Positions 36,755 to 46,677 are shown, counted from the first letter of the stretch. The stretch is 64,000 bases of DNA from Paenibacillus silviterrae (GCF_030167925.1 NZ_JASKUT010000001.1:558001-622000); one strand, 5' to 3'. Notes: generated by a model not told the origin, from the letters alone. Numbers and translations: made by a program.

Positions 36755-37732
36755 TTAGAACGCCGTAAAAGCGCCGTAACGATTACCGTCCGGATCAAAG
36801 AAAAAGACGCGCATTTGCCCTATTCCCGGGGCCTCCTCCCGCACCGTTCGAACTCCCTGCTCCTCCAATGTCCGGCAAAATTGATCTTCGTTCTCAATCA
36901 GGAAGACTACGGCCGGCTGCCTTGACGAAGCGTGCTCCCGAATCACATCCTCGCGCACTTCGATCAAAAACAAGCAATGACCCGACGGCAGCAGGATGTG
37001 TCCGTTATGGTCGAGCGAGAGGCCCAGGACACGGACGAACCATTCGGTCGATTGGCGTCTATCCGACACGGGGATATAGAATTGGCCTGCTTGTTTGACA
37101 ATCCGTTCCATGACGGGGACCAGCAGCTCGTCGGAAGCTTCGCGTTTTCGGAAATGACCGGCCCAAGCGGACAGGTGCTGCTCCTTCAGCAGCTTGCGGC
37201 TTCGCCTTATTCGGCTTTCTACTGCTGCGACAGACATATGTAGCATGCGGGCGATTTCGGGCATCGTCATCTCGCTGACATAAAAGGACAGCAGGATGGT
37301 ACGATTCGTTTCATCAAGCTGCTGGAGCGCTTGCTTGACATCAAGACGCATTTCTTGCCGGAATATTATATCCTCCGCTTGTCGTTCGTTTTCCCTGAGC
37401 GCTAGTTGCCCGAGCTCCTTATGCAGAAGGGATTTGCGGGTCTGTAACCGCTTATAATCGATGGATAGATGAAGAGCGATGGAATACAGCCAGCTTCCGA
37501 ATCGTTCAGGCTGCCGGAGGCTGTGCAGGGAACGGAACGCTTTCACGAAGCATTCCTGCGCGATATCTTGGGCAAGAAAGTAGTCCCGCAGGATATCAAA
37601 AGCAATGGCGCATACGGCGTTTGTATACGATCGTACTAACTCGGCGAAAGCCTGGGCATCTCCCCCGGCAGCCGCAATGACAAGGTCCGTTTCTAACGAA
37701 CCGGAATACTTGTGCTGATCGAGCTTCCTCAT
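36755..37732 (-). CDS. ECF-type sigma factor fused to a C-terminal VOC domain
   Basis: 325 aa from ATG 37732 (GAGGAG nine bases upstream). Sigma region 2 (DAQAFAELVRSYTNAVCAIA, DIAQECFVKAFRSL) and region 4 (LQQLDETNRTILLSFYVSEM, MPEIARMLHMSVAAVESRIR) cover residues ~20-190. Residues ~210-325 are a VOC domain (FYIPVSDRRQSTEWFVRVLG; FFFDPDGNRYGAFTAF). No anti-sigma gene is nearby, so the VOC domain may control the sigma factor directly by ligand binding, as C-terminal extensions do in some ECF groups; that part is inference. Probably drives the adjacent VOC gene. Confidence 0.87.
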   Translation of the reverse strand: MRKLDQHKYSGSLETDLVIAAAGGDAQAFAELVRSYTNAVCAIAFDILRDYFLAQDIAQECFVKAFRSLHSLRQPERFGSWLYSIALHLSIDYKRLQTRKSLLHKELGQLALRENERQAEDIIFRQEMRLDVKQALQQLDETNRTILLSFYVSEMTMPEIARMLHMSVAAVESRIRRSRKLLKEQHLSAWAGHFRKREASDELLVPVMERIVKQAGQFYIPVSDRRQSTEWFVRVLGLSLDHNGHILLPSGHCLFLIEVREDVIREHASSRQPAVVFLIENEDQFCRTLEEQGVRTVREEAPGIGQMRVFFFDPDGNRYGAFTAF

Positions 37733-37946
37733 CTCCCACGTCTCCTCTACTAATCCTCGGCCCAATTTTATCCAATTATATCACAAGAGCGGGCGTTGCT
37801 TGAAAGAGGCCGGCAACATTGTGCAAACCAGATAAAAATGTTCAAGCCCGTGAGCGAACGGCGGCAAGATCTTATTATAGCGGGAAAGAACAAGGACGAG
37901 TAAGGTTGGAATGATTACATCAAACAAAGGTCAGGTGAATGGCAGC

Positions 37947-39131
37947 ATGAATCGTTTCGGCAAGGGAAGCGTATGGCTGGCAGAGTGGAAAATGACAAAG
38001 GACCTCATCACAGGCATACCTATGCGTCAATTGACGGATGTGTTGTCGCATAGCTTTCATCTGTATTTCACGAATGACGGCTGGTATGAAGGCGGCAGGA
38101 AGCTGTTGTTTGGCTCGGACAGAGAGAATGCGACGAACTTGTACAGCCTGGATCTTACCACCGGTGAAATTACCCAGCTGACAGCGTATAAGGATGCGCG
38201 AGCAGCAATTCAAGGGACATATGTCAATCCTAAGAGAAAGGCAGCCTACTTCGGACGGGATAATCATATCGTCGCTCTGAATCTTGAGACGCTGGAGGAA
38301 CAATTCATTTACGAGACACCGGCACGTTATAGCCTGGGAAATATCAGCTGCACCGCCGATGGGATGTGGCTCTGTACCGGTATCAAGGAGGATCTGTCCG
38401 ACCGGATACAGGCGTCGCTCGGAGCCGGTTATATCGGCTTCGAGGAAACGGCCAGGGCCAAGCCGCATTGCCAGATTGTGCTTATTCCCGCAGAGAGCGG
38501 AGAGGCCAAGGTGCTCCACGAGGATAACGTATGGATCGGACATGTGAACGCGTCGCCGACGCAGCCGCATTTGCTCAGCTTTTGTCATGAAGGGCCGTGG
38601 GACTTGGTGGATCACCGGATCTGGTGCCTGAATATCGAAACCGGAGACCGCTGGAAGATCAGAGCGTCGGCCGACAATGTGTTTGTCGGGCATGAGTATT
38701 GGCATACGGATGGCATAAGAATCGGCTATCATGGCTATACGGAATCGCTGTCGAACAAAGACGGCAAATTTATCGGCTCCGTCCGATATGATAATACGGA
38801 GGGAGAGGAGTTTGCGTTTCCGTTCCAGAACATGCATGTCCATTCGAATGATTCCAGCCTGATCGCAGGGGATGGGCAGCAGACCAGCGCATATCACGGG
38901 GAGCAGCTTCAGGACACCATCTGTTTGTGGAAAAAGACGGGTGACCGTTTGGAAGGCCCCAGGATTTTGTGCAGGCACAGGGGGAGCTTCCAGTCGCAAA
39001 AGATTCACGTGCACCCGCGGTTCAGCCCGGACGGGAAGCAGCTGCTCTTTACCAGCGATATGTCCGGCTATGGCAATTTGTACTTGGTTGATGTGCCTGA
39101 ATTTGAAACGCTGCCTAAGCAGTCTTTATAA
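37947..39131 (+). CDS. Oligogalacturonate lyase-like protein (PL22)
   Basis: 394 aa from ATG 37947 (AGGTGA upstream; ATG 37911 would add 12 residues without a better site). A seven-bladed propeller-type sequence with repeats such as LLFGSDRENATNLYSLDLTT and LLFTSDMSGYGNLYLVDVPE at the end. Similar to PL22 oligogalacturonide lyases, which split unsaturated digalacturonate inside the cell; no signal peptide here. Context with a rhamnogalacturonan esterase and a rhamnose pathway supports a pectin role. Confidence 0.85.
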   Translation: MNRFGKGSVWLAEWKMTKDLITGIPMRQLTDVLSHSFHLYFTNDGWYEGGRKLLFGSDRENATNLYSLDLTTGEITQLTAYKDARAAIQGTYVNPKRKAAYFGRDNHIVALNLETLEEQFIYETPARYSLGNISCTADGMWLCTGIKEDLSDRIQASLGAGYIGFEETARAKPHCQIVLIPAESGEAKVLHEDNVWIGHVNASPTQPHLLSFCHEGPWDLVDHRIWCLNIETGDRWKIRASADNVFVGHEYWHTDGIRIGYHGYTESLSNKDGKFIGSVRYDNTEGEEFAFPFQNMHVHSNDSSLIAGDGQQTSAYHGEQLQDTICLWKKTGDRLEGPRILCRHRGSFQSQKIHVHPRFSPDGKQLLFTSDMSGYGNLYLVDVPEFETLPKQSL

Positions 39132-39182
39132 TAGCTCCAAGAAAGAATTAGAAATGTATTCAATGAAAGGGTTGGTTGTGCT

Positions 39183-40283
39183 ATGAAATGGAGCGCCCAA
39201 TTTGCATTTGCTCCCGAAGAGGCCGGAGCCGGCGTGATCCGAATCGAGTCCCGGGATGCTTATGATATGGTGCGGGGATACGGCTATGCCCAATCTCCCG
39301 AGCCTTCGCGAAATGAGGACATGCGGGATTCCTGGCCGGGAGAATATTTTATACCGCATGTTCCCACTTTTCTGGTCGATGTGCCATACGGCAACTACAA
39401 GGTGACCGTAACGGTCGGCAGGCCGGATGCCCCGTCAGCTACAACGATTAAGGCAGGTCAGGGGCACCTTATGCTGGATTCGCTCCAAACGGCGCGGGGG
39501 GAGACAATCCGCGAGACGTTCGCGGTACATGTGGAAGACGGGCAGCTGAAGCTTGCTTTTGCCGGTGCCGCCCCGGGAGTTCGGAAGATCGAGGTTGAAC
39601 GTTCTCCCGATGTGCCCACGCTGTTTCTTGCGGGAGATTCCACGGTGACGGATCAAGCTTCCGGCCAGTACCCATACACGGGCTGGGGGCAAATGATAAG
39701 TAAATTTCTAACGGCAGGGCTGGCGGTTTCCAACCATGCCCGTTCGGGCAGAAGCTCGAAGAGCTTTATCGATGAAAGCAGGCTGACCAAGCTGTGGAGA
39801 AGAGTACGCCCCTCCGATTTTATCCTGGTTCAGTTTGCCCATAACGATGAGAAGGACAATGACGGAGGTACGCAGCCTTATACTACTTATCAGCAGTACC
39901 TGAAACGTTACATCGACGGTGCTCGGGAACGCGGAGCGCATCCGGTGCTGGTTGCTCCGATGCATAGAAGATTTTTTGACGAGCAGGGGCAAATCAAGAA
40001 TACCCACGGCGAATATATCGAAGCGATGCGCCAGCTGGCAGACAGGGAGCAGGTTCCTTTTCTGGATCTGGCCTCCAAGAGTAAGGAGCTGTTCGAGAAG
40101 CTAGGCGCAGAAAAGACGAAAGGGATCTTTATGTGGGCGGAGCCGGGCCGGTTTGCCAGTATGCCGGAGGGGGCGCAGGACAATACCCACTTTTCCGAGG
40201 AGGGCGGAATTGCCATTGCCCGTCTGGTAGCGGAATGCATCCGGGAAGCCGGAGTAGAGCCACTTGCGTCTTATCTGAGGTAG
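39183..40283 (+). CDS. Rhamnogalacturonan acetylesterase-like SGNH hydrolase (CE12)
   Basis: 366 aa. Residues ~1-135 form a beta-sandwich (galactose-binding-like) domain; the SGNH esterase follows: Ser in FLAGDSTVTDQ, Gly in NHARSGRSSKSFIDE, Asn in VQFAHNDEKDN and His in DNTHFSEEG. This set matches CE12 rhamnogalacturonan acetylesterases such as RhgT. No signal peptide, so likely acts on imported oligosaccharides. About 50 bp after the PL22 gene and probably co-transcribed with it. Confidence 0.9.
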   Translation: MKWSAQFAFAPEEAGAGVIRIESRDAYDMVRGYGYAQSPEPSRNEDMRDSWPGEYFIPHVPTFLVDVPYGNYKVTVTVGRPDAPSATTIKAGQGHLMLDSLQTARGETIRETFAVHVEDGQLKLAFAGAAPGVRKIEVERSPDVPTLFLAGDSTVTDQASGQYPYTGWGQMISKFLTAGLAVSNHARSGRSSKSFIDESRLTKLWRRVRPSDFILVQFAHNDEKDNDGGTQPYTTYQQYLKRYIDGARERGAHPVLVAPMHRRFFDEQGQIKNTHGEYIEAMRQLADREQVPFLDLASKSKELFEKLGAEKTKGIFMWAEPGRFASMPEGAQDNTHFSEEGGIAIARLVAECIREAGVEPLASYLR

Positions 40284-40335
40284 CTGAACGACTTGATTTC
40301 ACTCGTCGCCTTCGCGGCCAATGATCCATGCCTTG

Positions 40336-40359
40336 AACCCGGCCTAAGGCCGGGTTTTT
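40336..40359 (+). terminator. Intrinsic terminator after CE12 gene
   Basis: AACCCGGCC TAA GGCCGGGTT followed by TTTTC. The AT-rich stretch from about 40370 to 40500 then contains no gene and should hold the rhamnose operon promoter and operator; I could not fix a convincing -35/-10 pair. Confidence 0.85.
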
Positions 40360-40503
40360 CAGCATGCGAAGGGGATGCTACGTATGGTTTTCTCTCCTTT
40401 GTTTTATTTTTGATTATTTTTGAATTTGTTGTATTCAGAACAAAACAAATGTGTTAAGATGAAAACAAAATCAAATAAACATTCATTCGGAGGTATTATC
40501 AAC

Positions 40504-42573
40504 ATGGTACAAAGTTTGTGGGATTCTTCCAAAGCAGCAGAGCTGACAACAGGACTCGATCAATTGGTTTACCGTTCGAATCTGATCGGAACCGATCGCC
40601 GTGTATGCAACTATGGCGGCGGCAATACCTCCAGCAAGACCATCGTGAAGGATTTCCGCGGCCGCGATATCGAAGTAATGTATGTAAAGGGCAGCGGCTC
40701 CGACCTGGCAACGATGAAAGCGTCTAACTTTACAGGTTTGCGCATGGAAGACATTCGTCCTTTGTTCGAGAAGGAAGATATGTCCGACGAGGACATGGTG
40801 GCTTACCTGGCTAACTGTATGATCGACGCCAAGCATCCGCGGGCATCGATTGAAACGCTGCTTCACGCCTTTCTTCCGTTCAAGCATGTAGATCACACCC
40901 ATCCTGACGCCATCATCAGCCTTTGCTGCGCGGACAACGGTCAGGCGGTAGCAAGAGAGATTTTCGGCGACCGGTTCGTTTGGGTTCCTTATATTCGTCC
41001 CGGCTTCAAGCTGTCCAAAATGATCGCGGAAGGCGTATTGAGCAATCCTAAAGCTGAGCTGGTGCTCATGGAGAAGCACGGTCTCGTTACTTGGGGAGAA
41101 ACCTCCGAGGAAGCGTACGCGCAAACCATCAAGATCATTAGCGAAGCGGAAGCTTATATTGAAGCGCGCGTGCAAGAAGAGAAGGTATTCGGCGGCGTGA
41201 AGCATGCAGCTCTGCCGGCTGATGTTCGCAGAAGCATTGCAGCGCAAGTGATGCCGACGATCCGCGGCGCGGTCAGCGACGTGAAGAAGATGATTCTTTC
41301 CTTCGACGATGCGGATGACGTGTTGCAATTCGTAGGCGGTCAAAATTCCGCTACCCTGTCCCAGGTCGGCGCGGCATGTCCGGATCATCTGGTACACACC
41401 AAGGTCGTTCCACTGTTCATCGACTGGACGCCGAATGTGGATGACGTGGAAGGTTTGAAAGCGAAGCTGAAGGAAGGCATTGCCGCTTATAAAGAAAGCT
41501 ATCAGGCTTACTTCGAGCGCAACAAGAACGAAGGCGACGTCATGTTCGAAGCAGCTCCGCGCGTAATTCTGATCCCTGGCGTAGGGATGATCAATACGGG
41601 TAAAAGCTGGTTCATGTCGCAAGTCAGCGGAGCACTGTACCACCGCGCGATTGCCGTGATGAGAGGCGCAACGGCGCTTGGCGAGTTCGTATCCCTGAGC
41701 GAGAACGAGTCCTACAACGTAGAGTACTGGCCGCTCGAGCTGTACAAATTGTCTTTGGCTCCTGCCGAAGCGGAATTCTCCCGCAAGGTTGCCTTTATTA
41801 CAGGCGGAGCCGGCGGAATCGGCAGCGAAACGGCTCGCCGCTTGGTTTCGGAAGGCGCCCACGTGGTGCTGGCCGACCTGAACCTCGAAGGCGCAGAGAA
41901 GGTGGCTGCGGAAATCAACGCGAAGTACGGCGAGAACCGTGCTGTGGCCGTCAAGGTTGACGTAACCAGCGAAGACATGATCAAAGCGGCTTATGCCGAA
42001 ACGGCGATCGCATTCGGCGGCGTAGACATTATCGTCAACAACGCAGGTCTTGCTACCTCCAGTCCGTTCGACCAAACGTCGCTGAAGGAATGGAACCTGA
42101 ACATGAACGTGCTGGGTACCGGCTACTTCCTGGTTGCCCGTGAGGCGTTCATCCTGATGAAGGAGCAGGCCATCGGCGGCAACATGGTATTCATCGGCTC
42201 CAAGAACTCCGTATACGCAGGTAAAAATGCGACGGCCTACAGCGCGGCGAAGGCACTGGAAGCGCATCTGGCCCGTTGTATCGCAGCGGAAGGCGGCGAG
42301 TTCGGTATTCGCGTGAATACGATTCTCCCGGATGCCATTCTGCAGGGCTCCGCGATTTGGAACGGAAGCTGGCGCAATGAGCGTGCCGCAGCTTACGGCA
42401 TCGAACCGGATCAGCTGGAGGAATACTACCGTAAGCGCACCACGCTGCTCGTGAACATCTATCCGCGGGATATTGCCGAAGGAGTTGCTTTCTTCGCTTC
42501 TTCCAAGTCGGATAAGACGACAGGCTGCATGCTGACGATCGACGGCGGCGTACCGGCTGCCTTTACCCGCTAA
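40504..42573 (+). CDS. Bifunctional rhamnulose-1-phosphate aldolase / short-chain dehydrogenase
   Basis: 689 aa from ATG 40504 (CGGAGG ten bases upstream). Residues ~1-430 are a class II aldolase/adducin-type domain (zinc ligands in HVDHTHPDA, EKHGLVTW). Residues ~440-689 are a Rossmann SDR: ITGGAGGIGSE, NNAG, catalytic YSAAK and C-terminal GCMLTIDGG. This fusion is known from Bacillus YuxG and other rhamnose clusters, splitting rhamnulose-1-P to DHAP and L-lactaldehyde and oxidising the lactaldehyde. Followed directly by ASRT, rhaA and rhaB on the same strand. Confidence 0.93.
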   Translation: MVQSLWDSSKAAELTTGLDQLVYRSNLIGTDRRVCNYGGGNTSSKTIVKDFRGRDIEVMYVKGSGSDLATMKASNFTGLRMEDIRPLFEKEDMSDEDMVAYLANCMIDAKHPRASIETLLHAFLPFKHVDHTHPDAIISLCCADNGQAVAREIFGDRFVWVPYIRPGFKLSKMIAEGVLSNPKAELVLMEKHGLVTWGETSEEAYAQTIKIISEAEAYIEARVQEEKVFGGVKHAALPADVRRSIAAQVMPTIRGAVSDVKKMILSFDDADDVLQFVGGQNSATLSQVGAACPDHLVHTKVVPLFIDWTPNVDDVEGLKAKLKEGIAAYKESYQAYFERNKNEGDVMFEAAPRVILIPGVGMINTGKSWFMSQVSGALYHRAIAVMRGATALGEFVSLSENESYNVEYWPLELYKLSLAPAEAEFSRKVAFITGGAGGIGSETARRLVSEGAHVVLADLNLEGAEKVAAEINAKYGENRAVAVKVDVTSEDMIKAAYAETAIAFGGVDIIVNNAGLATSSPFDQTSLKEWNLNMNVLGTGYFLVAREAFILMKEQAIGGNMVFIGSKNSVYAGKNATAYSAAKALEAHLARCIAAEGGEFGIRVNTILPDAILQGSAIWNGSWRNERAAAYGIEPDQLEEYYRKRTTLLVNIYPRDIAEGVAFFASSKSDKTTGCMLTIDGGVPAAFTR

Positions 42574-42604
42574 TAGCATGATCACTCTTGAGGAGGAATT
42601 TCCT

Positions 42605-42979
42605 ATGCCAGCAGCTACAGGCGAGAAGGTATGGATCATTCCTGACGGTTACATTCCGGAGCAAAGCTCCGGAACGTTAACCAGTCACGAGTCCATTTGC
42701 GTATTGAACACCGCGGTTGAAGCGGCGAACCTTGAACTGACGATCTTCTTCGAGGACCGCGAGCCGATTGAAGAAATCATGGAGATTGTGCCGGGCCGCC
42801 GGACGAGACATATTCGCACGAGCTCCTTAGCCAATCAGGCAGGCAACAAGATTCCGCTTGGTGTTCCTTATGCCATTGAAGTGAGAAGCGACATTCCCGT
42901 TGTCGTACAATACAGCCGTCTGGATTCGACCCAGGCCGAGAACGCCCTAATGTCCGTCATGGCTTTCCCGATTAAATAA
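42605..42979 (+). CDS. ASRT-family small-molecule-binding protein
   Basis: 124 aa, start at 42605 with GAGGAGG eight bases upstream. Matches the Anabaena sensory rhodopsin transducer family: GEKVWIIPDGYIP at the start, ESICVLNT, ELTIFFEDREPIE and VVVQYSRLDSTQ. No rhodopsin gene is present here. In Firmicutes the family tends to sit in carbohydrate clusters and is thought to bind a sugar or related ligand as a tetrameric beta-sandwich. Between the aldolase-dehydrogenase and rhaA, so probably a ligand-binding accessory of rhamnose breakdown. Confidence 0.87.
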   Translation: MPAATGEKVWIIPDGYIPEQSSGTLTSHESICVLNTAVEAANLELTIFFEDREPIEEIMEIVPGRRTRHIRTSSLANQAGNKIPLGVPYAIEVRSDIPVVVQYSRLDSTQAENALMSVMAFPIK

Positions 42980-43002
42980 TCCCAGAATGAGGTGCGGATC
43001 CA

Positions 43003-44265
43003 ATGGATAAAACCATCCAAGCCAATTATGAATTGGCGAAGCAACTATATGCAGCCCATGGCATCGATGTCGATCAAGTGCTTGAGCAGCTGGAAAAAAT
43101 CAAAATTTCCATGCACTGCTGGCAGGGCGATGATGTAAGGGGATTCTTGAACCGCGGGCAGGATTTGACCGGCGGAATTTCCGTAACGGGCAACTATCCG
43201 GGCGCGGCGCAAACCCCGGCTGAGCTGCGTGCGGATCTGGAGAAAGCGTTCTCCTTGATTCCCGGCAAGCATAAGGTGAACCTTCACGCGATTTATGCGG
43301 ATACGGAAGAGAAGGTCGAGCTCGATCAGCTGGAGCCCAAGCATTATCAAGGCTGGGTCGAATGGGCGAAAGAGCAGGGCTTAGGTCTAGATTTCAACCC
43401 GACCTGCTTCTCCCATGAGAAGTCCAAGGACGGATTTACCCTCAGCCATCCGGACCCGGCCATTCGCCAATTTTGGATCGATCACTGCAAGGCCTCCAGA
43501 AAAATCGGCGCCTACTTCGGCGAGCAGCTTGGCCAAACGTGCGTCACAAACGTGTGGATACCGGACGGCTTCAAGGATGCGCCGGCCGACCGATTGGCGC
43601 CAAGACAGCGCTTGAAGGCGGCATTGGACGAAGTGTTCGCCGAAGAGCTGAACCCGGCACACAACCTGGACGCGGTCGAGAGCAAGCTGTTCGGCCTTGG
43701 ATCCGAAGCGTACGTCGTGGGCTCCCACGAGTTCTATATGGGCTACGGCATTCAAAACAACAAATTGATCTGTCTGGATGCGGGTCATTTCCATCCGACA
43801 GAAATGATTTCCAATAAGCTTTCCTCCTTATCGCTGTTTACCGATGGCATTCTGCTCCACGTAAGCCGACCTATGAGATGGGACAGCGACCACGTAGTGA
43901 CCCTGGACGATGAGCTGATTGATATTTCCCGGGAATTAGTGCGCGGCAACCTGCTGGACAAAACGTACATCGGTCTCGACTTCTTCGACGCGAGCATCAA
44001 CCGTGTTGCCGCTTGGGTCATCGGTACCCGCAACACGATCAAGGCGCTGCTTCGCGCACTGCTCGATCCGGTTGAAGCGTTGAAGAAGGCGGAGCTTGAG
44101 GGCGATTACACAACACGTCTTGCTCTGACGGAGGAGTTCAAATCATATCCTTTCGGAGCCGTGTGGGATTACTATTGCGCATCCAAAGGGGTTCCGGTTC
44201 GCGAGGAATGGCTTACTGAAGTAAAAGCCTACGAGCAGGAAGTACTGCTTAAGCGCGGAAACTAA
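43003..44265 (+). CDS. rhaA: L-rhamnose isomerase
   Basis: 420 aa, the normal length for RhaA. Converts L-rhamnose to L-rhamnulose. Recognisable regions: [60 protein letters not shown] (manganese ligands) and [26 protein letters not shown] precedes ATG. Second step genes follow (rhaB). Confidence 0.96.
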   Translation: MDKTIQANYELAKQLYAAHGIDVDQVLEQLEKIKISMHCWQGDDVRGFLNRGQDLTGGISVTGNYPGAAQTPAELRADLEKAFSLIPGKHKVNLHAIYADTEEKVELDQLEPKHYQGWVEWAKEQGLGLDFNPTCFSHEKSKDGFTLSHPDPAIRQFWIDHCKASRKIGAYFGEQLGQTCVTNVWIPDGFKDAPADRLAPRQRLKAALDEVFAEELNPAHNLDAVESKLFGLGSEAYVVGSHEFYMGYGIQNNKLICLDAGHFHPTEMISNKLSSLSLFTDGILLHVSRPMRWDSDHVVTLDDELIDISRELVRGNLLDKTYIGLDFFDASINRVAAWVIGTRNTIKALLRALLDPVEALKKAELEGDYTTRLALTEEFKSYPFGAVWDYYCASKGVPVREEWLTEVKAYEQEVLLKRGN

Positions 44266-44288
44266 TTAACGGAAAAGGGTGATATCCT

Positions 44289-45764
44289 TTGGGAAGCATT
44301 GTCGCTTTTGATTTGGGCGCGAGCAGCGGCCGAGCGATGCTCGGGCGTTTGACTGACGGCAAGATCGAGATCACGGAGCTTCATCGGTTTTCCAATGATC
44401 CGGTGCAGGTGGGAGACCGCTTGCACTGGGACATTTTGCGGCTGTATCACGAAATCAAGCAAGCCCTTATACTTGCCAAAAATAAAGGCATCGAAATCGA
44501 CAGCATCGGAATCGATTCTTGGGCGGTCGATTTCGGATTTATCGGTCCGAACGGCGAGCTTGTCGGCAATCCTTATCATTACCGCGACCGCCATACGGAA
44601 GGGATGATGGAGAAGCTGTTCGCCCGTATCCCGGCATCGGAGATTTTCGCCAGAACGGGCATTCAGTTCCTTCAATTTAATACGATCTTTCAGCTGTTTG
44701 CCCTGAAGGAAGCGGGCTCCCCTTGGCTGCAGAAGGAAAACCGGCTGCTGATGATACCGGATCTGCTGAGATATTTCCTGACCGGTGAAATGCATAACGA
44801 GTTCTCGAATGCAACGACCACCCAGTTGTTTAACCCGGCAACGGGAAGCTGGGACAGAGAGCTTCTGAAGCAGCTCGATCTCCCGGAATCCTGGTTCGGA
44901 GAGGTGCTGCAGCCGGGCAGTAAGGCGGGCATGCTTCAGGCATCCGTATGCGAGGAGCTGGGTGTTCCCTCCATCCCTGTCTATGCGGTAGCCGAGCATG
45001 ATACAGGCTCCGCGGTAGCAGCCGTTCCGGCAACCGACCGGTCCTTCGCGTACCTTAGCTGCGGTACTTGGTCCTTGATGGGCACCGAGGTACAGGAGCC
45101 GGTCATTAACGAGCTAGCGCAGGAGCTGAACTTTACGAACGAAGGCGGGGCTTACGGAACGTACCGTCTGCTTAAGAACATCATGGGGTTGTGGATCCTG
45201 AACGAAAGCCGCCGTGAGTGGGAGAAGGCCGGTAAGTCGTACTCTTTCCCTGAGCTGGTGAAGCTGGCTGGAGAGGCGAAGCCGTTCCAATCGTTCATCG
45301 ACCCGGACGACTCCTTGTTCCTTGCGCCGGGTGACATGCCGTCCCGGATTGCGCAATACTGCCGCCAAACCGGTCAGCAAGCTCCCGAAACCGCCGGCGA
45401 ATTCGTGCGCTGCATTTTGGAGAGTCTGGCACTGAAGTATCGGTATGTGCTGGAGATGACCGAGCGGCTGTCGGGTCAAAGCTTTAACGGCTTGCATATG
45501 GTCGGCGGCGGCATTCAGAATACGCTGCTGTGCCAGTGGTCGGCGAATGCGATCGGCAAACCGGTGTGGGCCGGGCCTTCCGAAGGCAGCGCCCTCGGAA
45601 ACCTTGCCGTGCAATGGATTGCGCAGGGCGTTTTCAAGGATATTTGGGAAGCTCGACAGGCTATTCGGGATTCCTTCCCTGTAACGGAATACATGCCGGA
45701 GGCTCAGGCCGAGTGGGGCGCCGCATATGGACGCTTCTGCAAGCTGACGGGAATCGCAGAATAA
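44289..45764 (+). CDS. rhaB: Rhamnulokinase
   Basis: 491-aa FGGY-family sugar kinase phosphorylating L-rhamnulose. Motifs: AFDLGASSGRAM at the N-terminus, GIDSWAVDFGFI, YLSCGTWSLMG and MVGGGIQNTLLCQWSANAIG with the FGGY signature region. TTG start (44289), 8 bases after AAGGGTGA; no ATG fits the N-terminal motif. Directly after rhaA. Confidence 0.94.
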   Translation: MGSIVAFDLGASSGRAMLGRLTDGKIEITELHRFSNDPVQVGDRLHWDILRLYHEIKQALILAKNKGIEIDSIGIDSWAVDFGFIGPNGELVGNPYHYRDRHTEGMMEKLFARIPASEIFARTGIQFLQFNTIFQLFALKEAGSPWLQKENRLLMIPDLLRYFLTGEMHNEFSNATTTQLFNPATGSWDRELLKQLDLPESWFGEVLQPGSKAGMLQASVCEELGVPSIPVYAVAEHDTGSAVAAVPATDRSFAYLSCGTWSLMGTEVQEPVINELAQELNFTNEGGAYGTYRLLKNIMGLWILNESRREWEKAGKSYSFPELVKLAGEAKPFQSFIDPDDSLFLAPGDMPSRIAQYCRQTGQQAPETAGEFVRCILESLALKYRYVLEMTERLSGQSFNGLHMVGGGIQNTLLCQWSANAIGKPVWAGPSEGSALGNLAVQWIAQGVFKDIWEARQAIRDSFPVTEYMPEAQAEWGAAYGRFCKLTGIAE

Positions 45765-45790
45765 GTAAAGAGCGGGAAAAGAGGTAAGCC

Positions 45791-46552
45791 ATGCTAGTTG
45801 CGGAGCGTTATGAGAAAATAGTAGGCTTGGTCAACCAAAGAGGCTCCATCCGAGTTTCCGAGCTTAGCGACATTTTTCAGGTTACGGAAGAAACGATCCG
45901 CCGCGATCTCGACCGCTTGGAGCAAGCGGGACGTCTTCGCCGCTCGCATGGCGGTGCGGTAAGTGTGAAGGAAGGGCAACAGCCGGAGATTCCCTACTTC
46001 GAGCGGGAGATCACCTATGCGGAAGAGAAGAAGCGGATTGCGCAGGCGGCGATCAAACGGATCGGTCCGAACGACCGCATTCTGCTTGATGCGAGCTCTA
46101 CCGCTTGGTACATGGCTTCGGAGGTGCCTGACGTTCCGCTTACCGTTCTAACCAATTCCATCAAGGTCGCAACCGAGCTCAGCGGCAAAGAGAAGATCGA
46201 AGTGATCTCAACAGGGGGCATTCTGGCGCAGCGATCGTTGTCGTTTGTCGGGCCTCTGGCTGAACGCTCGCTGGACGGCTACTATGTGGATAAGCTCTTT
46301 CTCTCCTGCAAGGGGGTTCATCTGGAGCGCGGCATCAGCGAATCCAATGAACTGCAAGCACGGATGAAGGAGCGGATGATCGGCATGGCGAACGAAGTGA
46401 TTTTGCTCGTCGATTCCAGCAAATTCGGCCAACAATCGTTTGCGCATGTGAGTGATTTGTCCGAGATTGACGTCATCATTACGGATCGCCGCATAGCTTC
46501 GGAAACGCTGGAGCAGCTGCAGGATCGCGGAATTACAGTGATAACGGTATAG
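45791..46552 (+). CDS. DeoR-family regulator of rhamnose genes
   Basis: 253 aa. N-terminal DeoR winged HTH (RYEKIVGLVNQRGSIRVSEL, VTEETIRRDLDRLEQAGRL) and C-terminal DeoRC sugar-phosphate sensor (ILLDASSTAWYMA, GILAQRSLSFVGPLAE, IITDRR). Last gene of the rhamnose operon with a GAGGT site; probably represses the operon until a phosphorylated intermediate binds. Confidence 0.92.
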   Translation: MLVAERYEKIVGLVNQRGSIRVSELSDIFQVTEETIRRDLDRLEQAGRLRRSHGGAVSVKEGQQPEIPYFEREITYAEEKKRIAQAAIKRIGPNDRILLDASSTAWYMASEVPDVPLTVLTNSIKVATELSGKEKIEVISTGGILAQRSLSFVGPLAERSLDGYYVDKLFLSCKGVHLERGISESNELQARMKERMIGMANEVILLVDSSKFGQQSFAHVSDLSEIDVIITDRRIASETLEQLQDRGITVITV

Positions 46553-46567
46553 TAGTGGAGGATAATG

Positions 46568-46622
46568 ACCGTTTTGGGACAGTGGGTCGCGGGGACTGTC
46601 TCAGGACGGTTGTTTTTCTTTT
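46568..46622 (+). terminator. Intrinsic terminator ending the rhamnose operon
   Basis: 16-bp stem with G-U pairs (46568-46583 with 46595-46610), followed by TGTTTTTCTTTT. Confidence 0.88.
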
Positions 46623-46677
46623 CCGCGAGATTGGGGGACTTGATAAGAAGGAGAATGGCTGGTAAAATATAAAGTAA

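Noticed and set aside
40483..42639. 718-codon open frame on the minus strand opposite the aldolase-dehydrogenase gene
   Set aside because: It mirrors a well-supported GC-rich gene and shows no domain motifs or ribosome site; it results from the codon bias of the real gene.
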